Shown piece by piece: positions 1 through 9,600 of a stretch of 64,000 bases of DNA; the stretch's first letter is position 1, and each line of letters begins with the position of its first letter. The notes under the pieces are model-generated. The model was not told the origin of the DNA. It saw nothing but the letters and a program-made list of their open reading frames with translations, and did no database searches. Both the position numbers and the translations under genes were made by a program. This DNA is from WTFV01 sp965200895 (GTDB lineage: Bacteria > Acidobacteriota > Vicinamibacteria > Vicinamibacterales > UBA8438), in the NCBI GenBank assembly GCA_965200895.1, contig CBDAVM010000001.1, positions 620,001-684,000 of the forward strand. The letters are read 5' to 3'.

Positions 1-1277
1 ATCGCGTCTACCTGGAGTTCGCGGTGCCGGACCGCGACTCCGACGGCGCCACGCCCGGAGACATGGAGCACGTCGAGGTCTACGCCCTGACGACGCAACC
101 GACGGTGCTGCGCCGGCGGGAGCAGTTCTCGGAGGACTGGCTCGACGCGGCGACCCTGGTCGCCGTCCTGCCGGTGCGTGTTCCGACCGCGCCGCTGGCC
201 GACGCGCTGCCGGTACTGGAGGATCTGCTCGACGATGTGCAGAACCGGGACGCGGCCACGGGCCCGATCGCGGTCTTCGAGGTCGCGCAGGGCGAAGCGG
301 TCACCGTGGTCGAGCGGCTGACGCCGGAGAAGCTGGTGCCCGTCGTGGTGGGCGAGGACGAGGAGGACGAGGAGGACGAGGACGAGGAGCAGCGCGTCCT
401 GCCGATGCCGCTGGTTTCGCCTCCGGCAACCGACCCACCCATTCGCTCGTACGTTGCCTTTGCGGTGTCGTCGAGAGGCCGGGTGGGTGACCCGTCCGAC
501 CTGGCGGAAGTACCTCTCGTTGCCCCGCCGCCGCCGCCGGGACCGCCGACCGTGACCTACACCGCCGGATCGATCAGTATCGCCTGGGAAGAGCCACCCA
601 CGTTTCGCCTGCCCGTGCAGGAGGAGGTGGTCGAACCGCCGGCTCTGGAATCGACGCCCATCCTGCCGGGTTCGGCGCCGTCGTCCTACGTCGTCCATGA
701 GGTGGCGACGTCCGGCGACCCTGACTTCCGACGGCCGCTGCGACTTGGCCCGCCCGGTCGTCCGGCGTCCCACACCGACAGCGAGGTGGTGTTCGGCGCG
801 ATTCGGTGCTACGCGGTCCGTGTCCTCGACCGTGTCGGCCAGGCGGCGGTCACCACCGGCCAGGCGGCGGTCACCACCGGCCAGGCGGCGGTCACCACCG
901 GCCAGGCGGCGGACGGCTTGCAGGTGCTGGGCGATGCCTCGCCGGCGACGTGCGTCGTCCTGACCGACACGTTTCCGCCTGCCGCGCCGAGCGGCCTGAT
1001 CGCCGTGGCTGACAGTGACGGCATCAGTCTCATCTGGGACGAGAACACCGAGGCGGATCTCGCCGGCTACGTGGTCTTGCGCGGAACGACGTCAGATGCG
1101 ACACTCCAACCGCTCACGGTCGAGCCGGTCGTCGGCACGGCGTATCAGGATGTCGATGTGACGGCCGGTGCACGCTATTTCTATCAGGTGCTGGCTGTCG
1201 ACACCGCGGTCCCGCCGAACGCGAGTCCGCCGTCGGAACGGGTCACCGAGATCGCCCGCCAGGAATCTGCGCCGTAG
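1..1277 (+). CDS. Fibronectin type III domain protein (5' end outside window)
   Basis: The reading frame is open from base 3, so the start lies upstream; a GTG at 24 is internal. The visible part is about 425 residues. Two fibronectin-III-like beta-sandwich segments can be seen: one after a PPPPPGPP linker near base 525, and a better one at bases 970-1260 with the usual W, Y-x-V-x-R and Y-x-Y-x-V positions. Between them are a run of about 13 Asp/Glu residues (bases 354-390) and a 21-bp tandem repeat. Such proteins are normally exported surface or lipoproteins, but the N-terminus that would show a signal peptide is missing. It is followed by metabolic genes on the same strand after 114 bp. Specific function is unknown. 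Confidence 0.75.
   Translation, partial: RVYLEFAVPDRDSDGATPGDMEHVEVYALTTQPTVLRRREQFSEDWLDAATLVAVLPVRVPTAPLADALPVLEDLLDDVQNRDAATGPIAVFEVAQGEAVTVVERLTPEKLVPVVVGEDEEDEEDEDEEQRVLPMPLVSPPATDPPIRSYVAFAVSSRGRVGDPSDLAEVPLVAPPPPPGPPTVTYTAGSISIAWEEPPTFRLPVQEEVVEPPALESTPILPGSAPSSYVVHEVATSGDPDFRRPLRLGPPGRPASHTDSEVVFGAIRCYAVRVLDRVGQAAVTTGQAAVTTGQAAVTTGQAADGLQVLGDASPATCVVLTDTFPPAAPSGLIAVADSDGISLIWDENTEADLAGYVVLRGTTSDATLQPLTVEPVVGTAYQDVDVTAGARYFYQVLAVDTAVPPNASPPSERVTEIARQESAP
837..912 (+). repeat. 21-bp in-frame tandem repeat (3.6 copies)
   Basis: Three identical 21-bp units begin at 837, 858 and 879, followed by 13 bases of a fourth. Each unit encodes GQAAVTT. The unit length is a multiple of three, so a change in copy number would lengthen or shorten the protein between its two fibronectin domains without breaking the frame. 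Confidence 0.95.
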
Positions 1278-1391
1278 AACCGGTGCAGACGCCTGGTCAG
1301 CCTGGCGGGGCGGGAAGCGGAGCCGAGGCGACGATTTCCGGGCGGGGGCGCCGCGCGGACCGCAATGCGCGGCGAGGGAGCAGTTGTTGCC

Positions 1392-2150
1392 ATGGAACGT
1401 GTGTACCGCTTCGAGATCGAAGGACGGGGGCAGTTCGCGTTGGAGCGCGACGGCGCATGGTACACGGTCGACGGCGATCTGTTCGGCGACTACCGTCCCG
1501 GTGATGCGTTCGATCCCGCAGGACTGCCGTTGCTGCCCCCGGTGACGCCGTCGAAGGTCGTGGCGATCGGGCTGAACTACCGGGACCATGCCAGGGAGAT
1601 GGGCAAGGCCCTGCCGAGCGAACCGCTCATGTTTCTCAAGCCGCCGTCCGCCGTGATCGGACCGGAGTCGCCGATAGTGATTCCGCCGGGAGCGGGCCGG
1701 GTGGACGTCGAGGCGGAGGTGGGGATCGTCATCGGGCGCACCGCGCGCAACGTGCACGCGTCCGAGGCGCGCGACCACGTGCTCGGACTGACGTGCGTCA
1801 ACGACGTGACCGACCGTGACATCCAGCGGCGGGACGTGCAGTACACGCGGGCGAAGGGCTTCGACACCTTTGCGCCGATAGGGCCCGCAATCGCCGTGGG
1901 ACTGGACGGGTCGGCGTTGGCCGTCGGCTCGACGGTCAACGGCGTGGCGCGACAGGCGTCGAGCACCCGGGAGATGATCTTCTCACTGGATCACCTGGTG
2001 GAGTTCGTGACCGGCGTCATGACCCTGTTCCCGGGCGACGTCATCGCGACGGGAACGCCGCCCGGCGTCGGGCCCATCGTGCCGGGCGATCGGGTGGTGG
2101 TCACGGTGGAAGGGGTCGGGGAACTGGCCAACGACGTGGTCGGCGGCTGA
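1392..2150 (+). CDS. Fumarylacetoacetate hydrolase (FAH) family protein
   Basis: This is a 252-residue protein of the FAH fold. It shows GLNYRDHA at residues 60-67, the metal-binding acidic pair around E107/E109 in VEAEVGIVIG, a further acidic ligand near D138, and the KGFDTF segment at 155-160. The C-terminal GDVIATGTPPGVG loop is typical of the family. FAH enzymes cleave or decarboxylate 2,4-diketo or 2-oxo acids, for example fumarylpyruvate or homoprotocatechuate intermediates; the substrate cannot be read from sequence. I chose ATG 1392 because GAGGGAG lies about 11 bases upstream; ATG 1365 in the same frame would add nine unlikely residues. It is 37 bp from the aldolase gene and probably cotranscribed. 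Confidence 0.88.
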   Translation: MERVYRFEIEGRGQFALERDGAWYTVDGDLFGDYRPGDAFDPAGLPLLPPVTPSKVVAIGLNYRDHAREMGKALPSEPLMFLKPPSAVIGPESPIVIPPGAGRVDVEAEVGIVIGRTARNVHASEARDHVLGLTCVNDVTDRDIQRRDVQYTRAKGFDTFAPIGPAIAVGLDGSALAVGSTVNGVARQASSTREMIFSLDHLVEFVTGVMTLFPGDVIATGTPPGVGPIVPGDRVVVTVEGVGELANDVVGG

Positions 2151-2187
2151 AGCGCGGAGCCGGTCCGGCAGTACAGGAGAACCGCTC

Positions 2188-2841
2188 GTGAAGATCTTCG
2201 TGGACAGCGCGAACCCCGAGACCATCGAGTCACTGACGCCGTTGCGGATCGTCGACGGCGTGACGACGAACCCGTCGCTGCTGGCGAAGGAGCCGGGGGA
2301 TCCGTCCGAGACGCTTGCGCGCATCTGCCGCGCCGTCAGCGGGCCGGTGAGCGCCGAGGTGGTGGCGACCGATGCGGATGGGATGGTCGTCGAGGGGCGC
2401 CGGCTCGCGGCCATAGACGAACACATCGTGGTCAAGGTGCCTTTCGGCAAGGCGGGCGTCCAGGCGTGCGCGGCGCTCTCCGGCGCCGGGATTCGCGTCA
2501 ACGTGACGCTCGTGTTCTCACCCGCGCAGGCGCTGCTGGCGGCCAAGGTCGGGGCGGCGTTCGTGAGCCCGTTCGTCGGCCGTCTGGATGACGTGGCGAC
2601 CGACGGCATGGATCTGGTCAGCCGCATCGTCGAGATCCACGAGAACTATGAATTCGAAACCGAGGTGCTCGTGGCGAGTGTTCGGGGGCCGGCGCACGTG
2701 GTCGAAGCGGCCCGGATGGGCGCCGACGTCTGCACCTGTCCGCCGAAGGTCATCGAGATGCTGTTCAATCACCCGCTGACCGATATCGGGCTGGCGAAGT
2801 TCCTGGCCGACTGGGACAGGGCGCAGACTCTCAAGGTGTAG
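2188..2841 (+). CDS. fsa: Fructose-6-phosphate aldolase / transaldolase family (FSA/TalC type)
   Basis: This is a 217-residue single-domain TIM barrel, the size of the short transaldolase/FSA subfamily. D6 in KIFVDSA, TTNPS at 26-30, the Schiff-base lysine K83 in VVKVPF, and the SPFVGRLDD segment are all present. Members either transfer dihydroxyacetone units (transaldolase) or cleave fructose 6-phosphate to dihydroxyacetone and glyceraldehyde 3-phosphate; the two activities cannot be separated here. The start is GTG 2188, supported by AGGAGA nine bases upstream. It sits between the FAH hydrolase and the carboxylase genes on one strand with 37-bp gaps. Confidence 0.9.
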   Translation: MKIFVDSANPETIESLTPLRIVDGVTTNPSLLAKEPGDPSETLARICRAVSGPVSAEVVATDADGMVVEGRRLAAIDEHIVVKVPFGKAGVQACAALSGAGIRVNVTLVFSPAQALLAAKVGAAFVSPFVGRLDDVATDGMDLVSRIVEIHENYEFETEVLVASVRGPAHVVEAARMGADVCTCPPKVIEMLFNHPLTDIGLAKFLADWDRAQTLKV

Positions 2842-2878
2842 TAGCGCGAGACCCTCCTCGAAGCGACGGTATTGACGG

Positions 2879-4420
2879 ATGGACAGACTGGAAACGCTCT
2901 CGGACTACGAGCGCCGCGCCGAGACCGGCGGCGGCGAGGCCCGGCAACGGCGGCAGCACGATGCCGGCAAGTTGACCGCGCGCGAACGGGTCGATCTGTT
3001 CTTCGATCCGGGTACCTTCCGTGAGATCGACAAGCTGGTCACACACCGCTGCCGCGACTTCGGCATGGCGGAGCAGCTCGTGCCCGGCGACGGCGTCGTG
3101 GCCGGCCACGGCGAGGTCGAGGGCCGCCCGGTCTACGCCTTCGCCCAGGACTTCACCGTGTTCGGCGGATCCCTGTCGGAGACCAACGCCGCGAAGATCG
3201 TCAAGATCATGGACTTGGCGGTGCGCAACGGCGCGCCGGTGGTCGGCCTGAACGACTCGGGCGGCGCCCGGATCCAGGAGGGGGTCGCCTCGCTGGCCGG
3301 GTACGCGGACATCTTCCTGCGCAACACGCTCGCCTCCGGCGTGGTTCCGCAACTGTCGGCCATCATGGGACCTTGCGCCGGGGGCGCGGTCTACTCGCCC
3401 GCCATCACCGACTTCACGGTGATGGTCGAGCGGACCAGCTACATGTTCGTCACCGGGCCGGACGTGATCCGCACCGTCACCCACGAGGAGGTCACGAAGG
3501 ACGAGCTCGGCGGGGCGATGACCCACAACGCGAAGAGCGGCGCCGCCCACTTCGCGGTGCCGACCGACCAGGACTGTCTGGCGCTGCTCCGCCTGCTGCT
3601 CGGCTACCTGCCGGGCAACAACCTCGACGACCCGCCCCGCATCGAGACGGCGGACCCGGTGGATCGGCAGGACTCGGCCCTCGACTCCCTCGTGCCGGAG
3701 TCCCCGAACCAGCCCTACGACATGCTGGATCTGATTCGGGCGGTCGGCGACGACGGTGACTTCCTGGAGGTCCACCGGCACTTCGCGCCGAACATCGTGG
3801 TCGGCTTCGCACGTTTCGGAGGGCAGCCGGCAGGAGTCGTCGCGAACCAGCCGGCCCACCTTGCCGGGGCACTCGACATCGATGCGTCCATCAAGGGGGC
3901 GCGATTCGTCCGTTTCTGTGATGCGTTCAACATCCCCCTGGTGACGTTCGAGGACGTGCCGGGCTTTCTGCCCGGCACCGTGCAGGAGTACGGCGGCATC
4001 ATCAAACATGGGGCGAAGCTGCTCTACGCGTTCGCCGAGGCGACGGTCCCGAAGGTGACAGTGGTCGCCCGCAAGGCCTACGGCGGCGCCTACTGCGTCA
4101 TGGCGAGCAAGCACATCCGCACCGACGTCAACCTCGCCTGGCCGACCGCCGAGATCGCCGTCATGGGCCCCGAAGGGGCCGTCAACATCCTCTACAAGCG
4201 GGAGCTCGACGCGGCCGAGGATCCGGACGCCCTGCGCGCCTCCCGGGTGCAGGAGTTCCGTGACAAGCTGGCCAATCCGTTCGTCGCCGCCGGCCGCGGG
4301 TTCGTCGACGAGGTCATCCTGCCGCGCACAACCCGCCCGCGCATCATCGCGGCCCTGCGCAGCCTCGACGGCAAGCGCGACCGGAACCCGCCGAAGAAGC
4401 ACGGCAACATCCCGTTGTGA
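2879..4420 (+). CDS. Acyl-CoA carboxylase carboxyltransferase subunit (propionyl-CoA carboxylase beta type)
   Basis: This is a 513-residue carboxyltransferase with two crotonase-like halves. The acyl-CoA oxyanion region reads SGGARIQEG, and GPCAGGAVYSPA follows. The biotin-side half contains GAKLLYAFAEATVP and RKAYGGAYCVM. The C-terminus ends KKHGNIPL, as in PccB-type subunits. The enzyme moves CO2 from carboxybiotin onto acetyl- or propionyl-CoA. Length and ending favour a PccB/AccD5-type beta subunit over the two-protein AccA/AccD form. The biotin carboxylase gene follows after 81 bp and the biotin carrier after that, giving a complete three-gene carboxylase. No strong Shine-Dalgarno precedes ATG 2879. 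Confidence 0.93.
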   Translation: MDRLETLSDYERRAETGGGEARQRRQHDAGKLTARERVDLFFDPGTFREIDKLVTHRCRDFGMAEQLVPGDGVVAGHGEVEGRPVYAFAQDFTVFGGSLSETNAAKIVKIMDLAVRNGAPVVGLNDSGGARIQEGVASLAGYADIFLRNTLASGVVPQLSAIMGPCAGGAVYSPAITDFTVMVERTSYMFVTGPDVIRTVTHEEVTKDELGGAMTHNAKSGAAHFAVPTDQDCLALLRLLLGYLPGNNLDDPPRIETADPVDRQDSALDSLVPESPNQPYDMLDLIRAVGDDGDFLEVHRHFAPNIVVGFARFGGQPAGVVANQPAHLAGALDIDASIKGARFVRFCDAFNIPLVTFEDVPGFLPGTVQEYGGIIKHGAKLLYAFAEATVPKVTVVARKAYGGAYCVMASKHIRTDVNLAWPTAEIAVMGPEGAVNILYKRELDAAEDPDALRASRVQEFRDKLANPFVAAGRGFVDEVILPRTTRPRIIAALRSLDGKRDRNPPKKHGNIPL

Positions 4421-4501
4421 GCGGTGCGGGGGCGGGCGCGTCCCGGTGCCGCCCTCGGTCGACGACGACGCTGCCGGCCATGCAGTACGATAGACGACAC
4501 C

Positions 4502-6022
4502 ATGCCGATGAAGGTACTGGTCGCCAACCGAGGCGAGATCGCGGTCCGGATCATGCGCGGGTGCAGCGAGACGGGGCTGCCGACCGTCGCCGTCTACTCG
4601 GACTGCGACCGGCTGGCGCCGCATGTACGGTACGCCGACGAGGCGGTGGCGCTCGGAGCCGACGAGCCGGCCGGCAGCTACCTGCACGTGGACAAGCTCA
4701 TCGCCGCGGCGCGCCGCACCGGGGCCGACGCCGTGCACCCCGGTTACGGGTTCCTCGCCGAGAACGCCCGATTCGCCCGGGCCGTCACCGCCGCCGGGCT
4801 GCGGTTCATCGGTCCGGCGGCCGACGTCATCGAACTGATGGGCGGCAAGACCGCCGCCCGCGAGGCGGCCGGTCGCGCCGGCGTGCCGATCGTGCCCGGC
4901 AGCGGCGGGCCGCTGCCGGAGGACGCCGACGAGGCCGAGCTGCAGCAGGCGGGCGACGCCGTCGGGTATCCGATCTTCGTCAAGGCGGTCGCCGGGGGCG
5001 GCGGCAAGGGGATGCGGCTGGTGCGCGAGCCGGAGAAGCTCGCGCGCGCGATCGAAGGAGCGCGGTCGGAAGCGGCCTCCGCGTTCGGTGATGGCGCCGT
5101 CTACCTGGAGCGCTGTATCGAACGGGGCCGCCACATCGAGGTGCAGCTCCTCGCGGACGAGCACGGCACGGTGGTCCCGTTCGTCGAGCGCGAGTGTTCG
5201 ATCCAGCGGCGCCATCAGAAGGTGATCGAGGAGACGCCCTCGCCGGTCGTCGACGTCGAGACCCGGCGCGGGCTGGCCGCGGCTGCGGCCCGGCTGGCCG
5301 CGGAGGTCGGCTACGTGAACGCCGGCACCATCGAGTTCCTGCTCGACGAGTCCGGCGACTTCCACTTCCTGGAGATGAACACCCGGCTGCAGGTCGAGCA
5401 CCCGATCACCGAGCTGGTGACCGGCGTCGATCTGGTGCGCTGGCAGCTCCGCATCGTGCAGGGCGAGCGGCTGGACATCGATCCCGAGCGGGCGCTCGCG
5501 CCCGACGGCCACGCCTTCGAGTGCCGCGTCTACGCGGAGGACCCGAACGCCGGGTTCATGCCGTGCCCGGGGCGGATCGAGACGCACCGCCCGCCGTCCG
5601 GGCCGGGCATCCGGGTCGATGCCGGCGTGGCTGCCGGGTTCGAAGTGCCCGTGTACTACGACTCGATGGTCGCCAAGGTCATCGCGCACGCCGCGGACCG
5701 GCGTCTGGCCATCGACCGCATGGACCGCGCCCTGAAGGAGTACGACATCGGTGGCGTTCCCACGACCATCCCTCTGTTCCGGTGGCTTCTGGGACACGAC
5801 CATTTCGTTGCCGGCCGCTTCGACACCACGTTCCTGGACCGGGTGCTGGCCGGGCGCGACGGGGCAGCGTTTCTCGATCCGCCGGACGATGCCGAGGAGC
5901 TGGCTGTCATCGCCGCCGCGCTGTCCGTCGCACTGGTCCGCGGGGGCGCTGGAAGCAGGGCGGCCCCCGGCGCCGCAGCCGGGCGCTGGAAGCAGGCGGC
6001 CCGGGTCGAAGGACTGCGCTAG
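4502..6022 (+). CDS. accC: Biotin carboxylase subunit of acyl-CoA carboxylase
   Basis: This is a 506-residue ATP-grasp biotin carboxylase. The N-terminal domain begins KVLVANRGEIAVRI, the glycine-rich lid is GGGGKGM at 165-171, and the active-site loop EMNTRLQVEHPITE is intact. It carboxylates the biotin on the carrier protein using ATP and bicarbonate. I chose ATG 4502 over upstream in-frame codons because homology starts there; a second ATG at 4508 is also possible. The last 30 or so residues are low-complexity Ala/Gly/Arg and lie beyond the conserved fold. Its TAG stop is the first three bases of a dispersed repeat (6020-6126), and the biotin carrier gene lies just past that repeat. Confidence 0.94.
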   Translation: MPMKVLVANRGEIAVRIMRGCSETGLPTVAVYSDCDRLAPHVRYADEAVALGADEPAGSYLHVDKLIAAARRTGADAVHPGYGFLAENARFARAVTAAGLRFIGPAADVIELMGGKTAAREAAGRAGVPIVPGSGGPLPEDADEAELQQAGDAVGYPIFVKAVAGGGGKGMRLVREPEKLARAIEGARSEAASAFGDGAVYLERCIERGRHIEVQLLADEHGTVVPFVERECSIQRRHQKVIEETPSPVVDVETRRGLAAAAARLAAEVGYVNAGTIEFLLDESGDFHFLEMNTRLQVEHPITELVTGVDLVRWQLRIVQGERLDIDPERALAPDGHAFECRVYAEDPNAGFMPCPGRIETHRPPSGPGIRVDAGVAAGFEVPVYYDSMVAKVIAHAADRRLAIDRMDRALKEYDIGGVPTTIPLFRWLLGHDHFVAGRFDTTFLDRVLAGRDGAAFLDPPDDAEELAVIAAALSVALVRGGAGSRAAPGAAAGRWKQAARVEGLR

Positions 6023-6126
6023 GAGTCTGCGCCGCAGGAACGCAACGAAGTCAGTTCTGCGGCGCAAGGTCATGGAGCGGGGGGGGGATGGCCGAACGCC
6101 GAGCCCGCGAGGCGTTTCGGGACGCC
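6020..6126 (+). repeat. REP-like dispersed element, copy A
   Basis: This 107-bp element recurs at 20822-20930 and 45097-45201 (both on the minus strand). It starts at the TAG stop of the upstream gene. It has two inverted repeats: one built on GCGCCGCAG...CTGCGGCGC, the second on CGAACGCCGAG...GGCGTTTCG. They are joined by a spacer with TCATGGAG and a G-run. The second stem of this copy has one mismatch compared with copies B and C. An ATG in the spacer (6072) is in frame with the downstream biotin carrier gene. Confidence 0.85.
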
Positions 6127-6137
6127 GGGTCGTTCGC

Positions 6138-6665
6138 ATGCGAATGGAGATCGAGGTCAACGGCAAGGTGCGTGACGTCACCGTCGAGATGGACGCGGCG
6201 CGGCCGGATCGCGTGCGGGTATCCTGGGACGGAACGACTCGCGAGGTCGACGCCCGTGTCGTGGAACGGGATCGACACGGCGTGGCGCTGTCGCTCGTGC
6301 GAGTCGGCGACAGCGCCGCCAGCCGCCAGGTACGCTGTGTGGCGACGGGCCGAAACGGAGTCACGGCAGTGCATCTCGGCGACGCCGTCGTCGAGGTGGT
6401 GATCAACGGCCGGCAGGTGGCCGGAGAGTCGGTCGGGGACGCTGCCGGAGGTGCTTCTCGACTGGTCGCCCCGATGCCGGGCAAGGTGGTGCGGGTGCTG
6501 GTTGCGCACGGTGACGAGGTCGAGGCCCGCCAGCCGCTGGTGGTCGTCGAGGCGATGAAGATGGAGAACGAACTGACGGCGCCGAGGGCCGGGACCGTCA
6601 CCGACGTACCGGTTACCGAGGGCATGTCGGTCGAGGCCGGCCGGCTGCTGGCCGCCATCGAGTGA
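6138..6665 (+). CDS. Biotin carboxyl carrier protein (biotin/lipoyl attachment domain)
   Basis: This is a 175-residue protein whose last 70 residues form a biotinyl domain. The biotinylation site is EAMKM with K141, followed by ENELTAPRAGTV. The first 100 residues resemble the linker region found in the C-terminal half of fused propionyl-/acetyl-CoA carboxylase alpha chains. The carrier therefore looks like a split-off piece of such a chain, here encoded separately and divided from the biotin carboxylase gene by a REP-like repeat. ATG 6138 and ATG 6144 are both plausible starts; an in-frame ATG at 6072 inside the repeat is less likely because its product would be repeat-encoded. TamB follows after 9 bp. 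Confidence 0.88.
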   Translation: MRMEIEVNGKVRDVTVEMDAARPDRVRVSWDGTTREVDARVVERDRHGVALSLVRVGDSAASRQVRCVATGRNGVTAVHLGDAVVEVVINGRQVAGESVGDAAGGASRLVAPMPGKVVRVLVAHGDEVEARQPLVVVEAMKMENELTAPRAGTVTDVPVTEGMSVEAGRLLAAIE

Positions 6666-6674
6666 CGGCGACCG

Positions 6675-9600
6675 ATGCCAGACGAGCTGTCGCGTCCCGG
6701 TAGCGTTCTCTTCGTCGCTGTACCGGCGACGCCGCAGCCGGCGGCGGAGCGGGCCGTTTCCGCGCCGACGGCGGAACCACGCAGACTCGTTGCCGTTCGT
6801 GCCGCCGTGCATTGGATGCGCCACCTGCGGCGCCTGGGATGGCGTCCCCTGCGGTGGCGCTGGATGCGACGTATGCGGCCGGGCGTGCGGCGCTCGCTCG
6901 TGTGGACGACCATCGCTGCCGTGGCGCTCATTGCCGGCAGCGTCGTCTCGGTGACCACCATCGATCTGGGCCCGAGCCTGCGGGCGCAGGCCGAGCGGGC
7001 CTTCGCGGACTACATCGACCGGCCGGTCACCATCGGTCGACTCGGCACCTATCTGGCGCCGGGACGCTTTCTCCTCGAGGACCTGGAAATCGGGGGCCTG
7101 AATCCGGGCGACAGACCGTTTTTCCAGGCGGAACGCCTCACGATCTCGACCGCGTGGGGGCCATTGCTGCAGGGGGAGGTGCTCGTCGACGCCGTCGAGC
7201 TGCGCGGCTGGCGGATGCTGGTCGAGGGATTCGCCGACGGGCGGCAGACCTTCCCGCGTTTCGTCCCGCGGGCGGACGACTCCGAACGAAGCGAGGCAAC
7301 GCCTTCCCCCGACGATGCGGGCGCCGCCGCCGTGGACGAGTCCGAACCCGGCCGCCGGGTCGTGACCACCGTGCAGCACCTGCACGCCTACGACGGTGAG
7401 TTCGTGTACGAGGACCATGGAGCCCCCTGGAGCATCAGGGCGCCGAACATCGACCTGACGCTGGGCAAGTCGACGGGCTACGGCGGCACGGCCTCGTTCC
7501 GTCGAGGAACCCTCGTTATCGGTGACTTCGAGCCGATGACGCTGAACATGGACATCGACTACCAGCTCGACGGCGGGCTCGTGAACCTGACGCACGTCGA
7601 TCTGTGGGCGGCCGACGACGGGTTCAGGGCGGCGGTGGACGGCCGTGTCGACATGCTGAATTGGCCGGAGTCGACCTACAACGTCCGCGAGATGGCAATC
7701 GACCTGCCGGCGATGAAGGACGTCTTCTTTGCGAAGGACGACTTCACGGTCACCGGCGACGCGGCGTTCCGCGGGGTCTGGCATCTGTTCGAAGGGGGAC
7801 GCGAGCTCGCCGGCTCGTTCTCGAGCGCCGACGCAACCTTGTCGGGACTCCGTTTCCCCGAGCTCGACGGGGATCTCGTCTGGACGCGCGACCGCTTCGA
7901 GATCACGCGCGCGCACTCCGGGTTCTACGGCGGCGACCTCGATTTCACCTACGCCATGCAGCCGCTGGGCGCGCCCGAGCCGGGCGTCGCCACGTTCCGG
8001 CCGCTCGTTCGGTCGGCGCGTCTGGAGCCGCTGCTCGACGACCTCGACGTGCGCGGGGTGCGTCCCCGGGGCCGACTTGCGGGTGAGTTGAGCCTTTCGT
8101 GGCCGCTCGGCCGGTTCGCGGAGCGCAGCGGCGGCGGGGGCGTGTCGGTGACGCCGCCGCGGGGGGTCGTGCTGCTGCCCCGCGACGCTCCACCGGCGCG
8201 ACGCACCGGGTGGCCCCATGGCGAGCAGCCGTTCCGGCCGGCCGCGGTTTCCTGGCGGTTTCCGTTCGGCGGCGAGATGCAGTTCACGTTCGATCCGGAT
8301 GGCGTCGACCTCGCCCCGAGCTGGTTTGCGACGCCACTGACCGCGATGTCGTTCCAGGGCCGTACCGCCTGGGGCTCCCGCTCGCGGATTCCGTTCCATG
8401 TCGTGAGCGCCGACTGGCAGGAGAGCGATCGCGTCATGGCCGCCGTCATGACCGCGTTCGGACGTCCGACCGGCGACCTGACGCTGGAGGGTCACGGGAC
8501 GATGACCGGCGTGATGCTCGGAGCGTTGGCGGCACCGCGCATCGAGGCGGCCTTTGCCGGCGACGCCATCCAGGCCTGGAACGTCGAGTGGGGGCGCGGG
8601 GATGGGGACATCGTCGTCGAGGACGGGATTCTCGAAGTGACCGGCGCCCGGTTTCTCCAGTCCGCGTCGAGTCTGGCTGTCGACGGCCGTTTCGCCATCG
8701 GTGCGGGGCAGCCGGGACGCGAGGACATCAATGCGCGGTTCGCGGTCGACGGGTTGCCCGCCCAGTCCATCCGCGACGCGTTCGACCTCGAGGGCTACAC
8801 CATCGACGGGCCGACCTACGGACAGATCCGGCTGTACGGGGCCTATGGCGCGCCGCACGGCTTCGGCCGGCTGAGGCTGGGAGCGGGTCTCGCCTACGGC
8901 GAGCCGTTCGACGAGGCACATGCCGATCTGCGGTTCGACGGGGGCGGCGTGCTGCTCAACGGTCTCACCGTGCACCAGGGCGACGGTGAGGTGACCGGGG
9001 CGATGTACGTGCAGTGGGACGGTACCTATTCCGTCACTGCAGATGCCCGGGCGCTGGACTTGTCCGCGTCCCGGATGGTCGAGCGCGTTCCCGTACCCGT
9101 GACCGGACGCATCGACGCCGCGATCTCGGGCGCCGGCGCCTTTGCGGATCCGCGCTACGAGATCCGCGGCGCGATGGCCGACGTGTCGATTGCGGGCGTT
9201 CCGGTGGGCCAGGTGACCGGACGCCTCGACGTGGCGGCGGGCGTCATGGCGGTCGAGATCGAGGCCGCCTCGCCGGATGTCGCCGTCTCCGGCTCGGGTC
9301 GCATCGGGCTGGTGGACGAGGCGCCGTCGCGGCTGCGGTTCAGCGTGACCAACACGCGGCTCGATCCGTTCGCCCGGGCGCTGCAGGCGGGGTTGTCGGA
9401 GATGACCTCGCTGGTCGCCAGCGGTACGGTCGTCGTCGACGGGACACTGCTGGACGTCGCGCGGCTCGGCGTCGATGTCACGGTCGATCGACTGGCGCTG
9501 ACCGTGTTCGACTTCGAGCTCGACAACGACGGTCCGGTCCGCCTCTCGCTCGCCGACAACGCCGTGCACGTCAACCGGATGCGGTTGCGCGGCGAGGGGA

